A DNA stretch of 64,000 nucleotides from Thermohalobaculum sp963700775 (lineage in GTDB: Bacteria > Pseudomonadota > Alphaproteobacteria > Rhodobacterales > Rhodobacteraceae). Below the pieces are notes generated by a model. That model did not search any database, had not been told where the DNA came from, and saw nothing but the letters and a program-made list of their open reading frames with translations. Both the position numbers and the translations under genes were made by a program. The stretch covers positions 248,001-312,000 of the forward strand of contig CAVOYU010000002.1 in the NCBI GenBank assembly GCA_963700775.1, read 5' to 3'. How positions within the stretch are numbered: the stretch's first letter is position 1; each line of letters begins with the position of its first letter. This document shows positions 1-8,416 of this stretch, piece after piece.

Positions 1-93
1 ATCCAACCATTTCCCTCAGATGCCAGGCCACGACCCCTTGCGGACGATTGGCGGCCGACTTTGAGAGGCGACTACTTTCGGTTGCGAGTCCTT

Positions 94-1953
94 TTACTCC
101 GGTAGACCCGCCAGCAGCAGGCCTTCCCGGACCCGCCGGCCGATGTCCTTCGAATAAGCCTCCGCCTCGATGTATTCTGCTGCAGAAAAGCCCGGTCGCT
201 TCTCCAGCAGCTTTGCGCCCTCCGTGCGGGCGTCCTCGATCCGGCCAGCCAGTGCAAGGGCGCTGACGTTCAAGGTAGGTGCCCCGATGTTCGGGAACTT
301 AGTCGCATTGAAGTGCCTGACGGCTTCGTCGTACCGGCCCACGCCGAACGCGGCAACCTGCAGGCCATAATTGTACCAGTCGCCGTGATACGGATTCAGG
401 CGGACGGCCTTCGCAGCAATCGCATGTCCTTCCTCGAAACGATCTAGCCAGGGCAAGATAAATCCGCCCCACATCATCAACAGGTCGGTGTTGTTGGGCT
501 CGAGTTCCAGCGCGCGCTCGTAGGATGCAATGGCTTCCTCGCGTTGGCCAAGATCCCAGAACTGAACGGATCCCAACACCATGTGTGCATTCGCCGAATC
601 CGGATCGAGAGTCACGGCGCGCCTGGCGCTCTCGGCGGCCTTTTGAACCGCAACATCGTATTCGATCGTCCGCCAGTCGTTCCAAGCTTCCTGCGCATAC
701 GTCCACGCCAGCCCGATATAAGCGCCTGCGAACTCGGGGTCCCGCTCCACTGCGGTCAACAACAGCTTCAGGGCTTTCTGATTGTTTTCCCGGCCGAACT
801 GATCGCGGATATCCTTGGCCATCAGCGTCAGCTCATACGCGCTCAGATCTTTCGGCGCCTTGCGCTTCGCGCGCGCGAGCTCGGCTTGGCCGACAAGCCC
901 GTACTCACCAGATAGCAAGGCGGTGATCCGGGCCGAGATATCGTCCTGAATCTCGAAGAAGTCGGCCGTTCTACGCCGGTATTTCTCGGCCCAGACGATG
1001 TTGCCGGCCATCGCGTCGACAAGCTCGACATTGATGCGCAGGTCGTCGCCCCCGCGTTGGATGGTGCCCTGCACGACATAGCGCACACCCATATCCTGGG
1101 CGACCTCGGCCGGGGTGGTTGCCTTGTCCCTGTAGGACTGCATCGAGTTGCTGGAAATCACCACGAATGTGCGCGCGCGTGACAGGCTGGCCGTCAGGTC
1201 GACGGCTAGGCCGTCGCGCAGCACGTCCCGATCCGACGTGTCGCCGATCCGCGAGAACGGCAGCACGGCGATAGACGGCTTGTCCGACAGCGCATACTGC
1301 ATCTGTGCTGCATCGGCCGGCGTGAAATCCGTCTGCGCGGACCACCAGATCCCGCCGGCCGCGAGCACCAGTAACAGCGCTGCCGCTGCTCCGGCCAACG
1401 CCCGGCGCGGACGCCGCCGCGCCACCGGCAGGCCGGTCGCCTCGTCCACCACCTGAAAGACCCGTACCGGCGTCGAAATGTTCTTCAACTGCTGTTCGCC
1501 CATCGGGCGAAATCCGACGCCGGCCTTGGTCTTCAGATGATCGTAGGCCTCGCCTGACACAACGATGCCGCCCGGTTCGGCCAGCGCCTCCAGCCGGGCG
1601 GCGATGTTGACGCCATCGCCATAGACATCATCGTCCTCGACGATGATGTCGCCGAGGTTGACGGCCACGCGGTAGCGGATGCGCCGATCCTCGGGCTGGT
1701 CCGCCTCGCGCGCCGTCATCTCCTTCTGGATGCGTACGGCAGCGCGCACCGCTTCGACCACCGAGGGGAACTCGGCGATCAGCCCGTCTCCGGTCTGCTT
1801 GACGATGCGGCCGCGCGCGCGCTCGATCTCGGGACCGATCAGTTCGGCGAAATGGCGCTTCTGCCGCGTGATGACGTTGATTTCGTCCAGTTCCACGAGG
1901 CGGCTGAAGCCGACCATGTCGGCAGCGACGATTGCGGCGATTCTGCGTTCCAA
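94..1953 (-). CDS. Class III adenylate/guanylate cyclase with membrane anchor and C-terminal TPRs
   Basis: A 619-residue protein. Residues 5-165 form a class III cyclase catalytic domain with metal-binding aspartates in AADMVGFSR (D12) and QTGDGLIAEF (D56) and the transition-state segment GDGVNIAARLE (N116, R120). A single membrane helix lies near 186-204. It is followed by a FlgO/TolB-N-like segment beginning SIAVLPFSRIG (about 227-350) and TPR-like helices to the end. The catalytic domain should be cytoplasmic and make cAMP (or cGMP), with the TPR part sensing or binding partners across the membrane. All catalytic landmarks are present, so it is probably active. It stands alone, transcribed away from the neighbouring Rieske gene. 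Substrate base preference was not determined. Confidence 0.88.
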   Translation of the reverse strand: MERRIAAIVAADMVGFSRLVELDEINVITRQKRHFAELIGPEIERARGRIVKQTGDGLIAEFPSVVEAVRAAVRIQKEMTAREADQPEDRRIRYRVAVNLGDIIVEDDDVYGDGVNIAARLEALAEPGGIVVSGEAYDHLKTKAGVGFRPMGEQQLKNISTPVRVFQVVDEATGLPVARRRPRRALAGAAAALLLVLAAGGIWWSAQTDFTPADAAQMQYALSDKPSIAVLPFSRIGDTSDRDVLRDGLAVDLTASLSRARTFVVISSNSMQSYRDKATTPAEVAQDMGVRYVVQGTIQRGGDDLRINVELVDAMAGNIVWAEKYRRRTADFFEIQDDISARITALLSGEYGLVGQAELARAKRKAPKDLSAYELTLMAKDIRDQFGRENNQKALKLLLTAVERDPEFAGAYIGLAWTYAQEAWNDWRTIEYDVAVQKAAESARRAVTLDPDSANAHMVLGSVQFWDLGQREEAIASYERALELEPNNTDLLMMWGGFILPWLDRFEEGHAIAAKAVRLNPYHGDWYNYGLQVAAFGVGRYDEAVRHFNATKFPNIGAPTLNVSALALAGRIEDARTEGAKLLEKRPGFSAAEYIEAEAYSKDIGRRVREGLLLAGLPE

Positions 1954-2484
1954 AGCAGAGCCCTCGGATCACGATGAGCATCGAAGGTCATTTATCATAC
2001 ATTGAGCGCCACAACCAAAAAGGGACGACGATTTGTCGACCGAGATGAAAACAATCCTGTTCCAGAGCGCAGGCGGTTTGTCCGAACCCCTACGCCATCT
2101 TCTGGGTCGAATCCGGGGATTGGCACAAAGTCGCCCCGCTCGGCGGCCATGATAAGGTCTGCTTCGATCTCACTCCGGTCTTCCACTTTCTGCATCGGTT
2201 GCAGCAAAATGGGTCAAAGGCAGACCCTTGTCTTCAATCGCTGGACGTCTGCCTTTGTGGGCGAATAGGACATGGGCGCCGCAGGCCGTGCTTCGATCCG
2301 GTCGAGGCTGCGCGTCTGAGAGTCCGCGCACTCGCATCGCCTGCGGGTCACCCGGGAGGCGGGCGGCACTCTGCAAGAGGGGCATTAACCATAAAACCTG
2401 CTCAAACACGCACTTCAATGAAATCAACGGCTTAACCCGCTGCTCAAGGTTGAGCAGCCCCCGGCGCCGCCGGAATCGCCGGCG
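1954..2484. other. Intergenic stretch with no supportable gene
   Basis: About 530 bases between the cyclase start and the end of the Rieske oxygenase gene. Short open frames occur on both strands (for example 1995-2207 minus, 70 codons), but none has a convincing Shine-Dalgarno or a recognisable family. The only clear structure is the GCTGCTCAA/TTGAGCAGC hairpin at 2439-2458. The stretch is slightly less GC-rich than its flanks, so a degraded gene or insertion scar is possible. Confidence 0.5.
2439..2458 (-). terminator. Hairpin downstream of the Rieske oxygenase gene
   Basis: GCTGCTCAA and TTGAGCAGC are separated by two bases, giving a 9-bp stem just after the stop codon of the minus-strand Rieske gene. 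There is no strong T-tract, so it may be a weak terminator or a 3'-end protector. The TTGAGC half-site resembles half of the TetR operator seen at 7627-7640, but here it is in everted orientation. Confidence 0.35.
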
Positions 2485-3696
2485 TCACTCCGCCCGCCGA
2501 CTCGCCCGGCTCGCCGCCGGCGCGCCCAGCATCGGCTCGCCCAGCTGCCCCCTGACCCAGTCCTGGAACAGGAAGACCTCGTACTCCTCCTGCATCAGCA
2601 CGCCCCGCTCGAAGGGCGCCGCCTTCAGCCCGCGCTGGTTCATCTCGCAGGCGGCGCCGTCCTGGTCCATGACCAGGGTGGCGAAGTCGGTGATCCGCTT
2701 CAGGTCGAAGCCCGGCTGCGCCAGCGTCTCGGGCAGGAACAGCCATTCGGCGGTCAGCTCGGTCTCCTCCGGCCCCAGCGGCAGCAGACGCACCGTGCGC
2801 ACATAGTCCAGATGGGCGGCGATGAAGACCGAGGGGACCAGCGTGGTGTAGCGCTGGCCCGCCGCGCGGTCGGCCTCGCTCAGCCCCGGAAACGCCCCTT
2901 GCGCGCTGCCGTCCATCGACCAGGACCGCGCGCCCTCGCGCAGCCCGCCGGCAAATATGGGTGCGCGGTTCTCCGCCTGGTTCTCCCAGTCCGGATCGTC
3001 GCGCCGCGCCATGATCGCGCGGCCGTAGATCGGCACCAGCTCGCAGAGCTCCGGGTGCAGGTTCGGGCAGTGCAGGCACTCGTTGAAGTTCTCCCAGAAG
3101 ATCTTCCAGTTGCACTTCATGACCTTGCGGTAAGTGTGTCCGGAGACGAGGCTTTCCAGCGGCCAGTTTGCGATGTATCCGAACTCGGCGCCGTACTTCT
3201 CCTCGAAGGGCTGCGCCTTGTCGCCGGCGAGATTGACGAAGACGAATCCGCCCCATTCGGCCACCGCCACCCGGTGCAGACCGTACTCGGCCCGCTCGAA
3301 CCCGCCGACCCGCCGCATCGGCCCGGTCGCGCGCAGCCGCCCGTCGAGGCCGTAAGCCCACTGATGATAAGGGCAGACGATCAGCGGCTTCTGCAGCCGC
3401 CCCGCCGCCTCGGTGCAGAGCGTCGAGCCCCGGTGCCGGCAGGTGTTGAAGAAGCCGTTGAGAACCCTGTCCTCGCCGCGCACCAGCAGGATGTCCTGCC
3501 CGGCCAGCGTGAAGCTGCGGAAACTGCGCGGCTCGGCGAACTCGGCCGAGCGGCAGAGATAGATCCAGTTGCGGTGGTGGATCGCCCGCATCTCGCGGTC
3601 ATACTGCACCGGATCGAAGTACCAGGAAGCGGGCAGCGTGGGCTGCGCCTCCCGCAGACCGTTGAACCGGGTCTCCAGCGCGTCGCCTGCCGCCAT
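2485..3696 (-). CDS. Rieske non-heme iron oxygenase alpha subunit, CntA/GbcA type
   Basis: A 403-residue aromatic-ring-hydroxylating-dioxygenase-like alpha subunit. The Rieske [2Fe-2S] ligands are C86 and H88 (NTCRHRG) and C108 and H111 (VCPYHQW). The mononuclear iron site is NECLHCPNLHPEL, with H209 and H214. The residue three before H209 is a glutamate (E206). The E-x2-H-x4-H layout is that of carnitine oxygenase CntA and glycine-betaine monooxygenase relatives, which use a bridging Glu where classical dioxygenases have Asp. This suggests N-demethylation or C-N cleavage of a quaternary ammonium compound. The start has a good SD (GGAGG). No reductase partner is visible in the window. It lies downstream of a Pot-type binding protein, behind a 30-bp palindrome. 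The substrate is inferred, not shown. Confidence 0.85.
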   Translation of the reverse strand: MAAGDALETRFNGLREAQPTLPASWYFDPVQYDREMRAIHHRNWIYLCRSAEFAEPRSFRSFTLAGQDILLVRGEDRVLNGFFNTCRHRGSTLCTEAAGRLQKPLIVCPYHQWAYGLDGRLRATGPMRRVGGFERAEYGLHRVAVAEWGGFVFVNLAGDKAQPFEEKYGAEFGYIANWPLESLVSGHTYRKVMKCNWKIFWENFNECLHCPNLHPELCELVPIYGRAIMARRDDPDWENQAENRAPIFAGGLREGARSWSMDGSAQGAFPGLSEADRAAGQRYTTLVPSVFIAAHLDYVRTVRLLPLGPEETELTAEWLFLPETLAQPGFDLKRITDFATLVMDQDGAACEMNQRGLKAAPFERGVLMQEEYEVFLFQDWVRGQLGEPMLGAPAASRASRRAE

Positions 3697-3715
3697 CTCC
3701 GCCTCCCTGGAAGAA

Positions 3716-3745
3716 GGAACGCCGCCCCGGCCGGGGCGGCGTTCC
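3716..3745 (-). terminator. Perfect 30-bp palindrome between binding protein and Rieske genes
   Basis: GGAACGCCGCCCCGG is followed directly by its exact reverse complement. On the minus strand it is followed by TTCTTCC and then the Rieske gene's SD within about 20 bases. It probably terminates most transcripts of the abundant binding-protein mRNA and lets a minority read through into the oxygenase gene. Confidence 0.7.
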
Positions 3746-3770
3746 GGTCACGTCCGACGGATCCGCCGCC

Positions 3771-4835
3771 TCAGAAGCCCGCCTTGATCTTCTCGAACTC
3801 GGCGATCATCTTCTCGCGCAGTTCGGTCGGCACCGGCGCCTGCCACAGCGTGTTGGCGGTGTACTTCTCCAGGTCGTTGAACCCGGTGCTCTTCAGCGTC
3901 TCGGCATCGACCTTCGCCATGCCCGCCTCGTTCGAGTGGCCATAGCCCCAGGCGGTGACGATGTAGTTCACCGTCTGGTCTTCCATCCAGGCGTTCAGGA
4001 AGTCGTAGACTTCGTCATCCGGGGCCGAGCCGCCCTTGATCCGGACATAGCCGCAGACCCAGCTCGACGAGCCTTCCTTGGTGTCGCGCTTCATCGCCAC
4101 CGGGTGGCCTTCGCCCTGCATGGTGACCGAGGTCTCGTTCCATGACCAGGCGATCTGAACCTCGCCGCTGGCCATCAGCTGTGCCAGTTCCGAGCCGTCC
4201 TGCCAGTAGGCGCGCACGTTCTGGTGCACCTTGCGCAGGAAGTCCGAGGCCTTCTGGAAGTCCTCGTCGGACGCCTTCGTCCAGTCGGTCACGCCGACCG
4301 CCAGGAAGCCGAGCGCATAGGCGTCGTCGACATTGTCGCCGATCGAGACGCGCCCCTGGAACTTCGGATCGGCGAAGGACTGCAGGGTCGAGGCGTCCTC
4401 CTCGCTGACCGTGTCGGTGCGGTAGGTCATTGCCGTCGCGCCCCAGTCGACCGGAAGCACGTACTGCTTGCCGTCATCGCTGAAGCCCGGCATGTCGCGG
4501 AATCCGGCCATCACATGGTCCCAGGCCGCGATCCTTGAGGTGTCGAGCGGCACGAGCAGCTCGGCCTCGCGCCACTTCACCACCGACTGGGCGCAGGGGT
4601 GGGCCAGGTCGGCCTTAAAGCCCGAGCGCAGCTTCTGGAACGCCTCTTCCTCGTCGCCGAAGAAGGCGAAGGTGGGCGGATTGCCGTATTTCTCGGTGTA
4701 GGACTTGTAGAATTCCGGATCCTCGTATCCGGCCCAGTCGAACACCACCAGATCTTCGCCAGCCGCCAGGCCCCAGCCGGCGGTGGCGATCACCGCGCCG
4801 GCCATCAGGGCCGGAAGTACCATGCGCCGCTTCAT
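3771..4835 (-). CDS. Periplasmic spermidine/putrescine-type substrate-binding protein
   Basis: PotD/PotF-family (COG0687) extracellular solute-binding protein of about 354 residues. The start MKRRMVLPALMAG is chosen because AAAGAGGAG precedes it at ideal spacing; an in-frame ATG 51 bases upstream lacks a better site. A Sec signal peptide ends near AAGED. Typical elements are DLVVFDWAGYEDP at the mature N-terminus, the acidic FFGDEEEAFQKL, and VAWSWNETS-type hinge motifs. It delivers a polyamine, or another cationic amine, to an ABC permease. No permease is adjacent; the nearest are the frameshifted Pot genes at 10.2-14.1 kb. Its promoter region carries the TGAGCGCTCA palindrome, so it is probably controlled by the TetR regulator at 7739. 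The preferred ligand could equally be a betaine. Confidence 0.85.
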   Translation of the reverse strand: MKRRMVLPALMAGAVIATAGWGLAAGEDLVVFDWAGYEDPEFYKSYTEKYGNPPTFAFFGDEEEAFQKLRSGFKADLAHPCAQSVVKWREAELLVPLDTSRIAAWDHVMAGFRDMPGFSDDGKQYVLPVDWGATAMTYRTDTVSEEDASTLQSFADPKFQGRVSIGDNVDDAYALGFLAVGVTDWTKASDEDFQKASDFLRKVHQNVRAYWQDGSELAQLMASGEVQIAWSWNETSVTMQGEGHPVAMKRDTKEGSSSWVCGYVRIKGGSAPDDEVYDFLNAWMEDQTVNYIVTAWGYGHSNEAGMAKVDAETLKSTGFNDLEKYTANTLWQAPVPTELREKMIAEFEKIKAGF

Positions 4836-4967
4836 GTACGTCTCCTCTTTGATCGGGCGGGGATCGGCCTTGCGCCTCCCTGTCATGTTCTCCCCGCGTG
4901 CATTTTGCGCTCCTCGGGAGCTGCTGCAAGGACCTTAAGGGTCGATTTTGCCCGCCACAAGTTTTTT

Positions 4968-4977
4968 TGAGCGCTCA
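4968..4977. promoter_or_regulatory. Predicted TetR operator TGAGCGCTCA upstream of the binding-protein gene
   Basis: A 10-bp perfect palindrome inside TTGAGCGCTCAG. The same core, extended to 14 bp, occurs at 7627-7640 between the aminotransferase and tetR. It lies about 130 bases upstream of the binding-protein start, just upstream of a plausible minus-strand promoter (TTGTGG, 17-base spacer, TAAGGT). Confidence 0.6.
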
Positions 4978-4986
4978 GATAAATTT

Positions 4987-5000
4987 TGACCATATGGTCA
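4987..5000. promoter_or_regulatory. Second palindrome TGACCATATGGTCA, candidate operator
   Basis: A 14-bp perfect palindrome nine bases from the TGAGCGCTCA site, in the same 233-base intergenic region. The sequence differs from the TetR-type site, so it should bind a different dimeric regulator. No gene in the window is an obvious partner. Confidence 0.45.
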
Positions 5001-5068
5001 TTCCGCACCGCGAACCGGCGTTCCGGAGCCCGGCAGGAAATTGGGTTTTCGGTCCAGAATCCGGGCCT

Positions 5069-6019
5069 TCATCGCCGCGCCGCGGCCCAGATCGCCAGCA
5101 TGTTCAGCGCCATGCTCGCTCCGGCGAGCGCGGTGATCTCGCCCGCATCGTAAGGCGGCGAGACCTCGACGATGTCCATGCCCACGATATCGAGCCCGGC
5201 GAGTCCGCACAGGATCCGCTCCGCCATGTTGGTCGACGGCCCGCCGCAGACCGGCGTGCCGGTGCCCGGCGCATAGGCGGGATCGAGGAAATCGATGTCG
5301 AAGGTCAGGTAGGCCGGCCCGCCGCCCGCCACCTGCCTGATCCGCGCCGCCACCGCGGCGGGCGGATTGTCGGCCACGAAGTCCGCGTCGAGGATGGTGA
5401 TCCCGTGGGTCTCCGGGTTGCCGGACCGGATGCCGACCTGCACCGAGCGGGCGGGATCGATGATACCCTCGCGGACCGCATGGAAGAACATCGTGCCGTG
5501 GCTGATGCGCTGCTCGTCCTCGCGCCAGGTGTCGGAATGGGAATCGAACTGGATCAGCCCCAGCCTGCCGTACTTCGCGGCATGGGCCTTCAGGAGCGGA
5601 TAGGTCATGAAATGGTCGCCGCCGAGGCAGAGCAGCTTCACGCCCTTGGCGATCAGCCCGGCAGCATGCGCCTCGATATCCGCCGGCACGCCGTCAGGCC
5701 GGCCGAAATCGATCTCGCAATCGCCGGTGTCGACCACGTCCATCTCCGCGAAGGGATCGAAGCCCCAGCGCCAGGCGGCGCCGGACCAGGCGAGCACGGA
5801 CGAGGCCGCCCGGATCGCCCGCGGCCCGAAGCGGGTCCCGGGGCGGTTGGTTACCGCGAGGTCGTATGGGATGCCCGAGACCGCCACGTCGGCGCCGGCG
5901 GGATCGCGCGCGTAGCGCCGCCGGAACAGGCTCAGCACGCCCGAGAAGGTCGGCTCGCCCCCCATGCCGAACGGGCTCTCGCCGGCAATGGCGCGGTCGA
6001 TCTGCCAGTCCTTGGTCAT
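5069..6019 (-). CDS. speB: Agmatinase/ureohydrolase family protein
   Basis: A 316-residue arginase/agmatinase-fold enzyme. All binuclear manganese ligands are visible: H136 in GGDHFM, D159/H161/D163 in FDSHSDT, and D241/D243 in FDIDFLDPAYAPGTGTP. The start MTKDWQ follows GGAGGCGAC; the same frame stays open far upstream, but that is a shadow of the aminotransferase gene. The family hydrolyses guanidino compounds such as agmatine, guanidinobutyrate or guanidinopropionate to urea and an amine. Downstream of an omega-aminotransferase it could supply putrescine or a related amino compound for transamination. Exact substrate is unknown: agmatinase is the default name, and guanidinobase alternatives are equally compatible. 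Confidence 0.85.
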   Translation of the reverse strand: MTKDWQIDRAIAGESPFGMGGEPTFSGVLSLFRRRYARDPAGADVAVSGIPYDLAVTNRPGTRFGPRAIRAASSVLAWSGAAWRWGFDPFAEMDVVDTGDCEIDFGRPDGVPADIEAHAAGLIAKGVKLLCLGGDHFMTYPLLKAHAAKYGRLGLIQFDSHSDTWREDEQRISHGTMFFHAVREGIIDPARSVQVGIRSGNPETHGITILDADFVADNPPAAVAARIRQVAGGGPAYLTFDIDFLDPAYAPGTGTPVCGGPSTNMAERILCGLAGLDIVGMDIVEVSPPYDAGEITALAGASMALNMLAIWAAARR

Positions 6020-6044
6020 GTCGCCTCCGGTCTTGATCGGGTTC

Positions 6045-6069
6045 CCGGCCCGATATGACATCGGGCCGG
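6045..6069 (-). other. Intercistronic hairpin between aminotransferase and agmatinase genes
   Basis: CCGGCCCGAT and ATCGGGCCGG pair around a five-base loop in the 83-base gap between the two genes. There is no T-tract, so an mRNA processing or stabilising stem is more likely than a terminator. Confidence 0.5.
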
Positions 6070-6102
6070 CACGGCGATCCAGAGGCTTTTCGCCCGCCGG
6101 AC

Positions 6103-7494
6103 TTAGAGCATCTCGTCCTGGGTCTGGGCGATCGCCTTGTCCAGGATGTCGAACATCTCGTCGATCTGCGTCTCGGTGATGATCAGCGGCGGCGAGAACA
6201 CGCACATGTTGATCAGCGGCCGCACGATCAGCCCCATGGCCTCGCACTTCTTGTCGACCCGGGCGCCGAACTCGGCGTCGATCGCCAGGCGCTTCTCCTC
6301 GGGCGTGCCCGGCGCCGCGGCGCCCTCGACGCAGCCGATCAGCCCCATGCCGCGGGTGTCGCCGACGATCTCGTATTTCGACAGCTCCCGCAGCCGCTCC
6401 TGGAAGTGCGGCGTGACCTTGCGCACATGCTCGAGGATGCCCTCGCGCTCGAAGATCTCGATATTCTTCAGCGCCGCCGCGCAGCAGACCGGATGCCCGG
6501 AATAGGTATAGCCGTTCGAGAACATGATGTGCGCCCGGTCCTCGGACATGATGTCCTCGAGCAACCGGTCCGACAGGATCATGGCGCCGAGCGGCAGGTA
6601 GCCCGAGGTCAGCCCCTTTGCACAGGTGATGATGTCCGGGGTGATGCCGAACACGTCCTCCGACGAGAACCAGTGGCCGAGCCGGCCGAAGGCCGTCACC
6701 ACCTCGTCCGAGATGTAGAGCACCTCGTACTTGCGGCAGATCTCCAGCGTCCGCTTGTGGTAGCCCGGCGGCGGCACGATCACCCCGCCCGAGGCCAGCA
6801 GCGGCTCGGCGACGAAGGCCGCGACCTTGTCCGGCCCCATCTCCAGGATGGTGCGCTCCAGATCGGCGACCTTCTCGTCGCACCACTCGTCCACCGACAT
6901 GCCCGCGGGGCGGATATAGGGGTTGACGTTCGGCACCAGCCGGATCAGCCGCTGCTCGATGTCGAGGAAGTTCTTGTGGCGGTCCTTGCCGGTCACGGTC
7001 GCCGACAGGTAGGTCGAGCCGTGATAGCCCTTCTCGCGGGCGATGAAGAGCTTCTTCTCGGGCCGGCCCCGCAGGTTGTTGTAGAACTGGGCGAAGCGCA
7101 GCGCGCTGTCGACCGCCGAGGATCCGCCGGTGGTGAAGAACACCGAGTTGAGGTCGCCCGGCGCCATCTCGGCCAGCTTCCGCGCCAGCACCGCCGAAGG
7201 CTCCGAGGCGAAGGCCCAGGGGCTGTGATAGGCCAGCTTCACCGCCTGCTCGGCGATCGCCTGCGCCATTTCGGCGCGCCCATAGCCGATCTGCACGTTC
7301 CACATGCCGCCCGGCCCGTCGATATAGCGCCGGCCCTGCGGATCGTAGATGTGGATGCCTTCGCCGCCCGCCGCGATCACGCGGTCCGGGTCGCCGAGCC
7401 CCATGGTCTCCCACGGGTGCATGAAATGTTCGTTGTCCCACTCGCGGATCGATTTCCGCCGGGGTTCCGTTGCCGCGCTCGGGCGCGGTCCCAT
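6103..7494 (-). CDS. Class III PLP-dependent aminotransferase (putrescine/omega-amino acid type)
   Basis: A 463-residue fold-type I class III aminotransferase. Landmarks are TTGGSSAVDSA (phosphate site), GYHGSTYLS, the cofactor aspartate in ISDEVVTAFGR (D263) and the Schiff-base lysine in CAKGLTSGY (K293). The family moves terminal amino groups from omega-amino acids or diamines such as putrescine to pyruvate or 2-oxoglutarate. With the agmatinase downstream and polyamine-type transporters on both sides, putrescine or a C4 amino acid is a reasonable substrate. It heads the two-gene minus-strand unit. The start at 7494 has only a weak SD, and the N-terminal 20 residues are poorly supported. 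The TetR-type palindrome at 7627-7640 lies upstream. Confidence 0.85.
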   Translation of the reverse strand: MGPRPSAATEPRRKSIREWDNEHFMHPWETMGLGDPDRVIAAGGEGIHIYDPQGRRYIDGPGGMWNVQIGYGRAEMAQAIAEQAVKLAYHSPWAFASEPSAVLARKLAEMAPGDLNSVFFTTGGSSAVDSALRFAQFYNNLRGRPEKKLFIAREKGYHGSTYLSATVTGKDRHKNFLDIEQRLIRLVPNVNPYIRPAGMSVDEWCDEKVADLERTILEMGPDKVAAFVAEPLLASGGVIVPPPGYHKRTLEICRKYEVLYISDEVVTAFGRLGHWFSSEDVFGITPDIITCAKGLTSGYLPLGAMILSDRLLEDIMSEDRAHIMFSNGYTYSGHPVCCAAALKNIEIFEREGILEHVRKVTPHFQERLRELSKYEIVGDTRGMGLIGCVEGAAAPGTPEEKRLAIDAEFGARVDKKCEAMGLIVRPLINMCVFSPPLIITETQIDEMFDILDKAIAQTQDEML

Positions 7495-7626
7495 CCGTCT
7501 GGTAAAGCATTGCTCGCTCGTCTGTGCGCGCCGGGAAACCGCAATCCGGCGCTGTCGGTTTTGCCCGGCATTCCGGGCGGATGACCCTGTCTAGCCGAGC
7601 CGTCTCGATCCGGCAAAGGAAATTTT

Positions 7627-7640
7627 TTTGAGCGCTCAAA
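7627..7640. promoter_or_regulatory. Predicted TetR operator TTTGAGCGCTCAAA between aminotransferase and tetR
   Basis: A 14-bp perfect palindrome in the divergent promoter region, about 100 bases before tetR and 130 before the aminotransferase. On the plus strand it overlaps a candidate -35 (TTGAGC, 18-base spacer, TTAGGC). The core is repeated upstream of the Pot-type binding-protein gene. Placement implies autoregulation plus control of the catabolic genes. Confidence 0.7.
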
Positions 7641-7738
7641 CAATTTTCATGTTAGGCTTTGCAGAGCAGTTGAATTCACCATGATCTCCGGCAAGATTGC
7701 GGGCGGTGGTCCCGTATGAGGAAGGGGGTAATTTCCAG

Positions 7739-8416
7739 ATGGCGGCATCCGATTCCCCCACGGCGACCAGACCGCGCAAGGAGCGGGCCGAGAACGCCGC
7801 GATGCGGCGGCGCCAGATCATCGAGGCGACCATGCGCTCGGTGGTGCGCAACGGGCTCGCCGGCACGACGCTGGCGACGGTCTCCGCCGAGGCCGGCCTC
7901 TCGCAGGGCGTGGCGGTGTTCTATTTCCAGAACAAGCAGGCGCTGCTGGGCGAGGCGCTGCGGCACCAGTACGAGGCTTACCAGGAAGTCTGGCAGAAGG
8001 CGCTCGCCGCCGCCGGCCCGGACCCCGTGGCGCGGCTGCTGGCGCTGGTGCGCTCCGAGTTCGACCCCGTCGTCTGCAACGCCGATTCGCTGGTGATCTG
8101 GAATGCCTTCTGGGGCGAGGCGAGCGCCCGCCCGCTCTATGCCGAGATCGCCGAGAAGTTCGACAACGAGCACTCGGCCGCCATGCGCGGCTGCTGCGCC
8201 GAGTTGCTCGCCGCCGCCGGCCGGCCGACCGGCGACGCGGCCGAGATCGGCGCCGGGATCGACGCGTTGACCGACGGCCTCTGGCTGCGGCTCTACCTCA
8301 CGCCGGGCGCGCCCGATGTGGCGGGGGCGCTGAGGATCGCCGGGCGCTTCCTGGCCATGACCTTCCCGGATCACGCCGCGGATTTCAGAGCGGCGCTGGG
8401 GCAGGCGGCCGCGTGA
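7739..8416 (+). CDS. TetR/AcrR family regulator, BetI-like
   Basis: About 225 residues. The start MAASDSP is preferred over a TTG 42 bases upstream because a G-rich SD (GGAAGGGGG) precedes it. The N-terminal helix-turn-helix (RRRQIIEATMRSVVRNGLAG, then TLATVSAEAGLSQGVAVFYF) is closest in style to BetI, the choline-responsive repressor. The C-terminal ligand domain keeps the BetI-like WNAFWGEA segment. It is divergent from the aminotransferase-agmatinase unit across the TTTGAGCGCTCAAA palindrome and overlaps the downstream methyltransferase by four bases. It probably represses the whole island and is released by an amine ligand. This follows from family and operator placement. Confidence 0.85.
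   Translation: MAASDSPTATRPRKERAENAAMRRRQIIEATMRSVVRNGLAGTTLATVSAEAGLSQGVAVFYFQNKQALLGEALRHQYEAYQEVWQKALAAAGPDPVARLLALVRSEFDPVVCNADSLVIWNAFWGEASARPLYAEIAEKFDNEHSAAMRGCCAELLAAAGRPTGDAAEIGAGIDALTDGLWLRLYLTPGAPDVAGALRIAGRFLAMTFPDHAADFRAALGQAAA

Noticed and set aside
1995..2207. 70-codon minus-strand ORF between the cyclase and Rieske genes
   Set aside because: No SD, no recognisable domain and arginine/serine-rich end; equally long frames exist on the other strand.
5069..7639. A single 856-residue fused aminotransferase-agmatinase protein
   Set aside because: Only the last 316 codons match a protein; the upstream part is an out-of-frame reading of the aminotransferase gene, which has its own frame and start.
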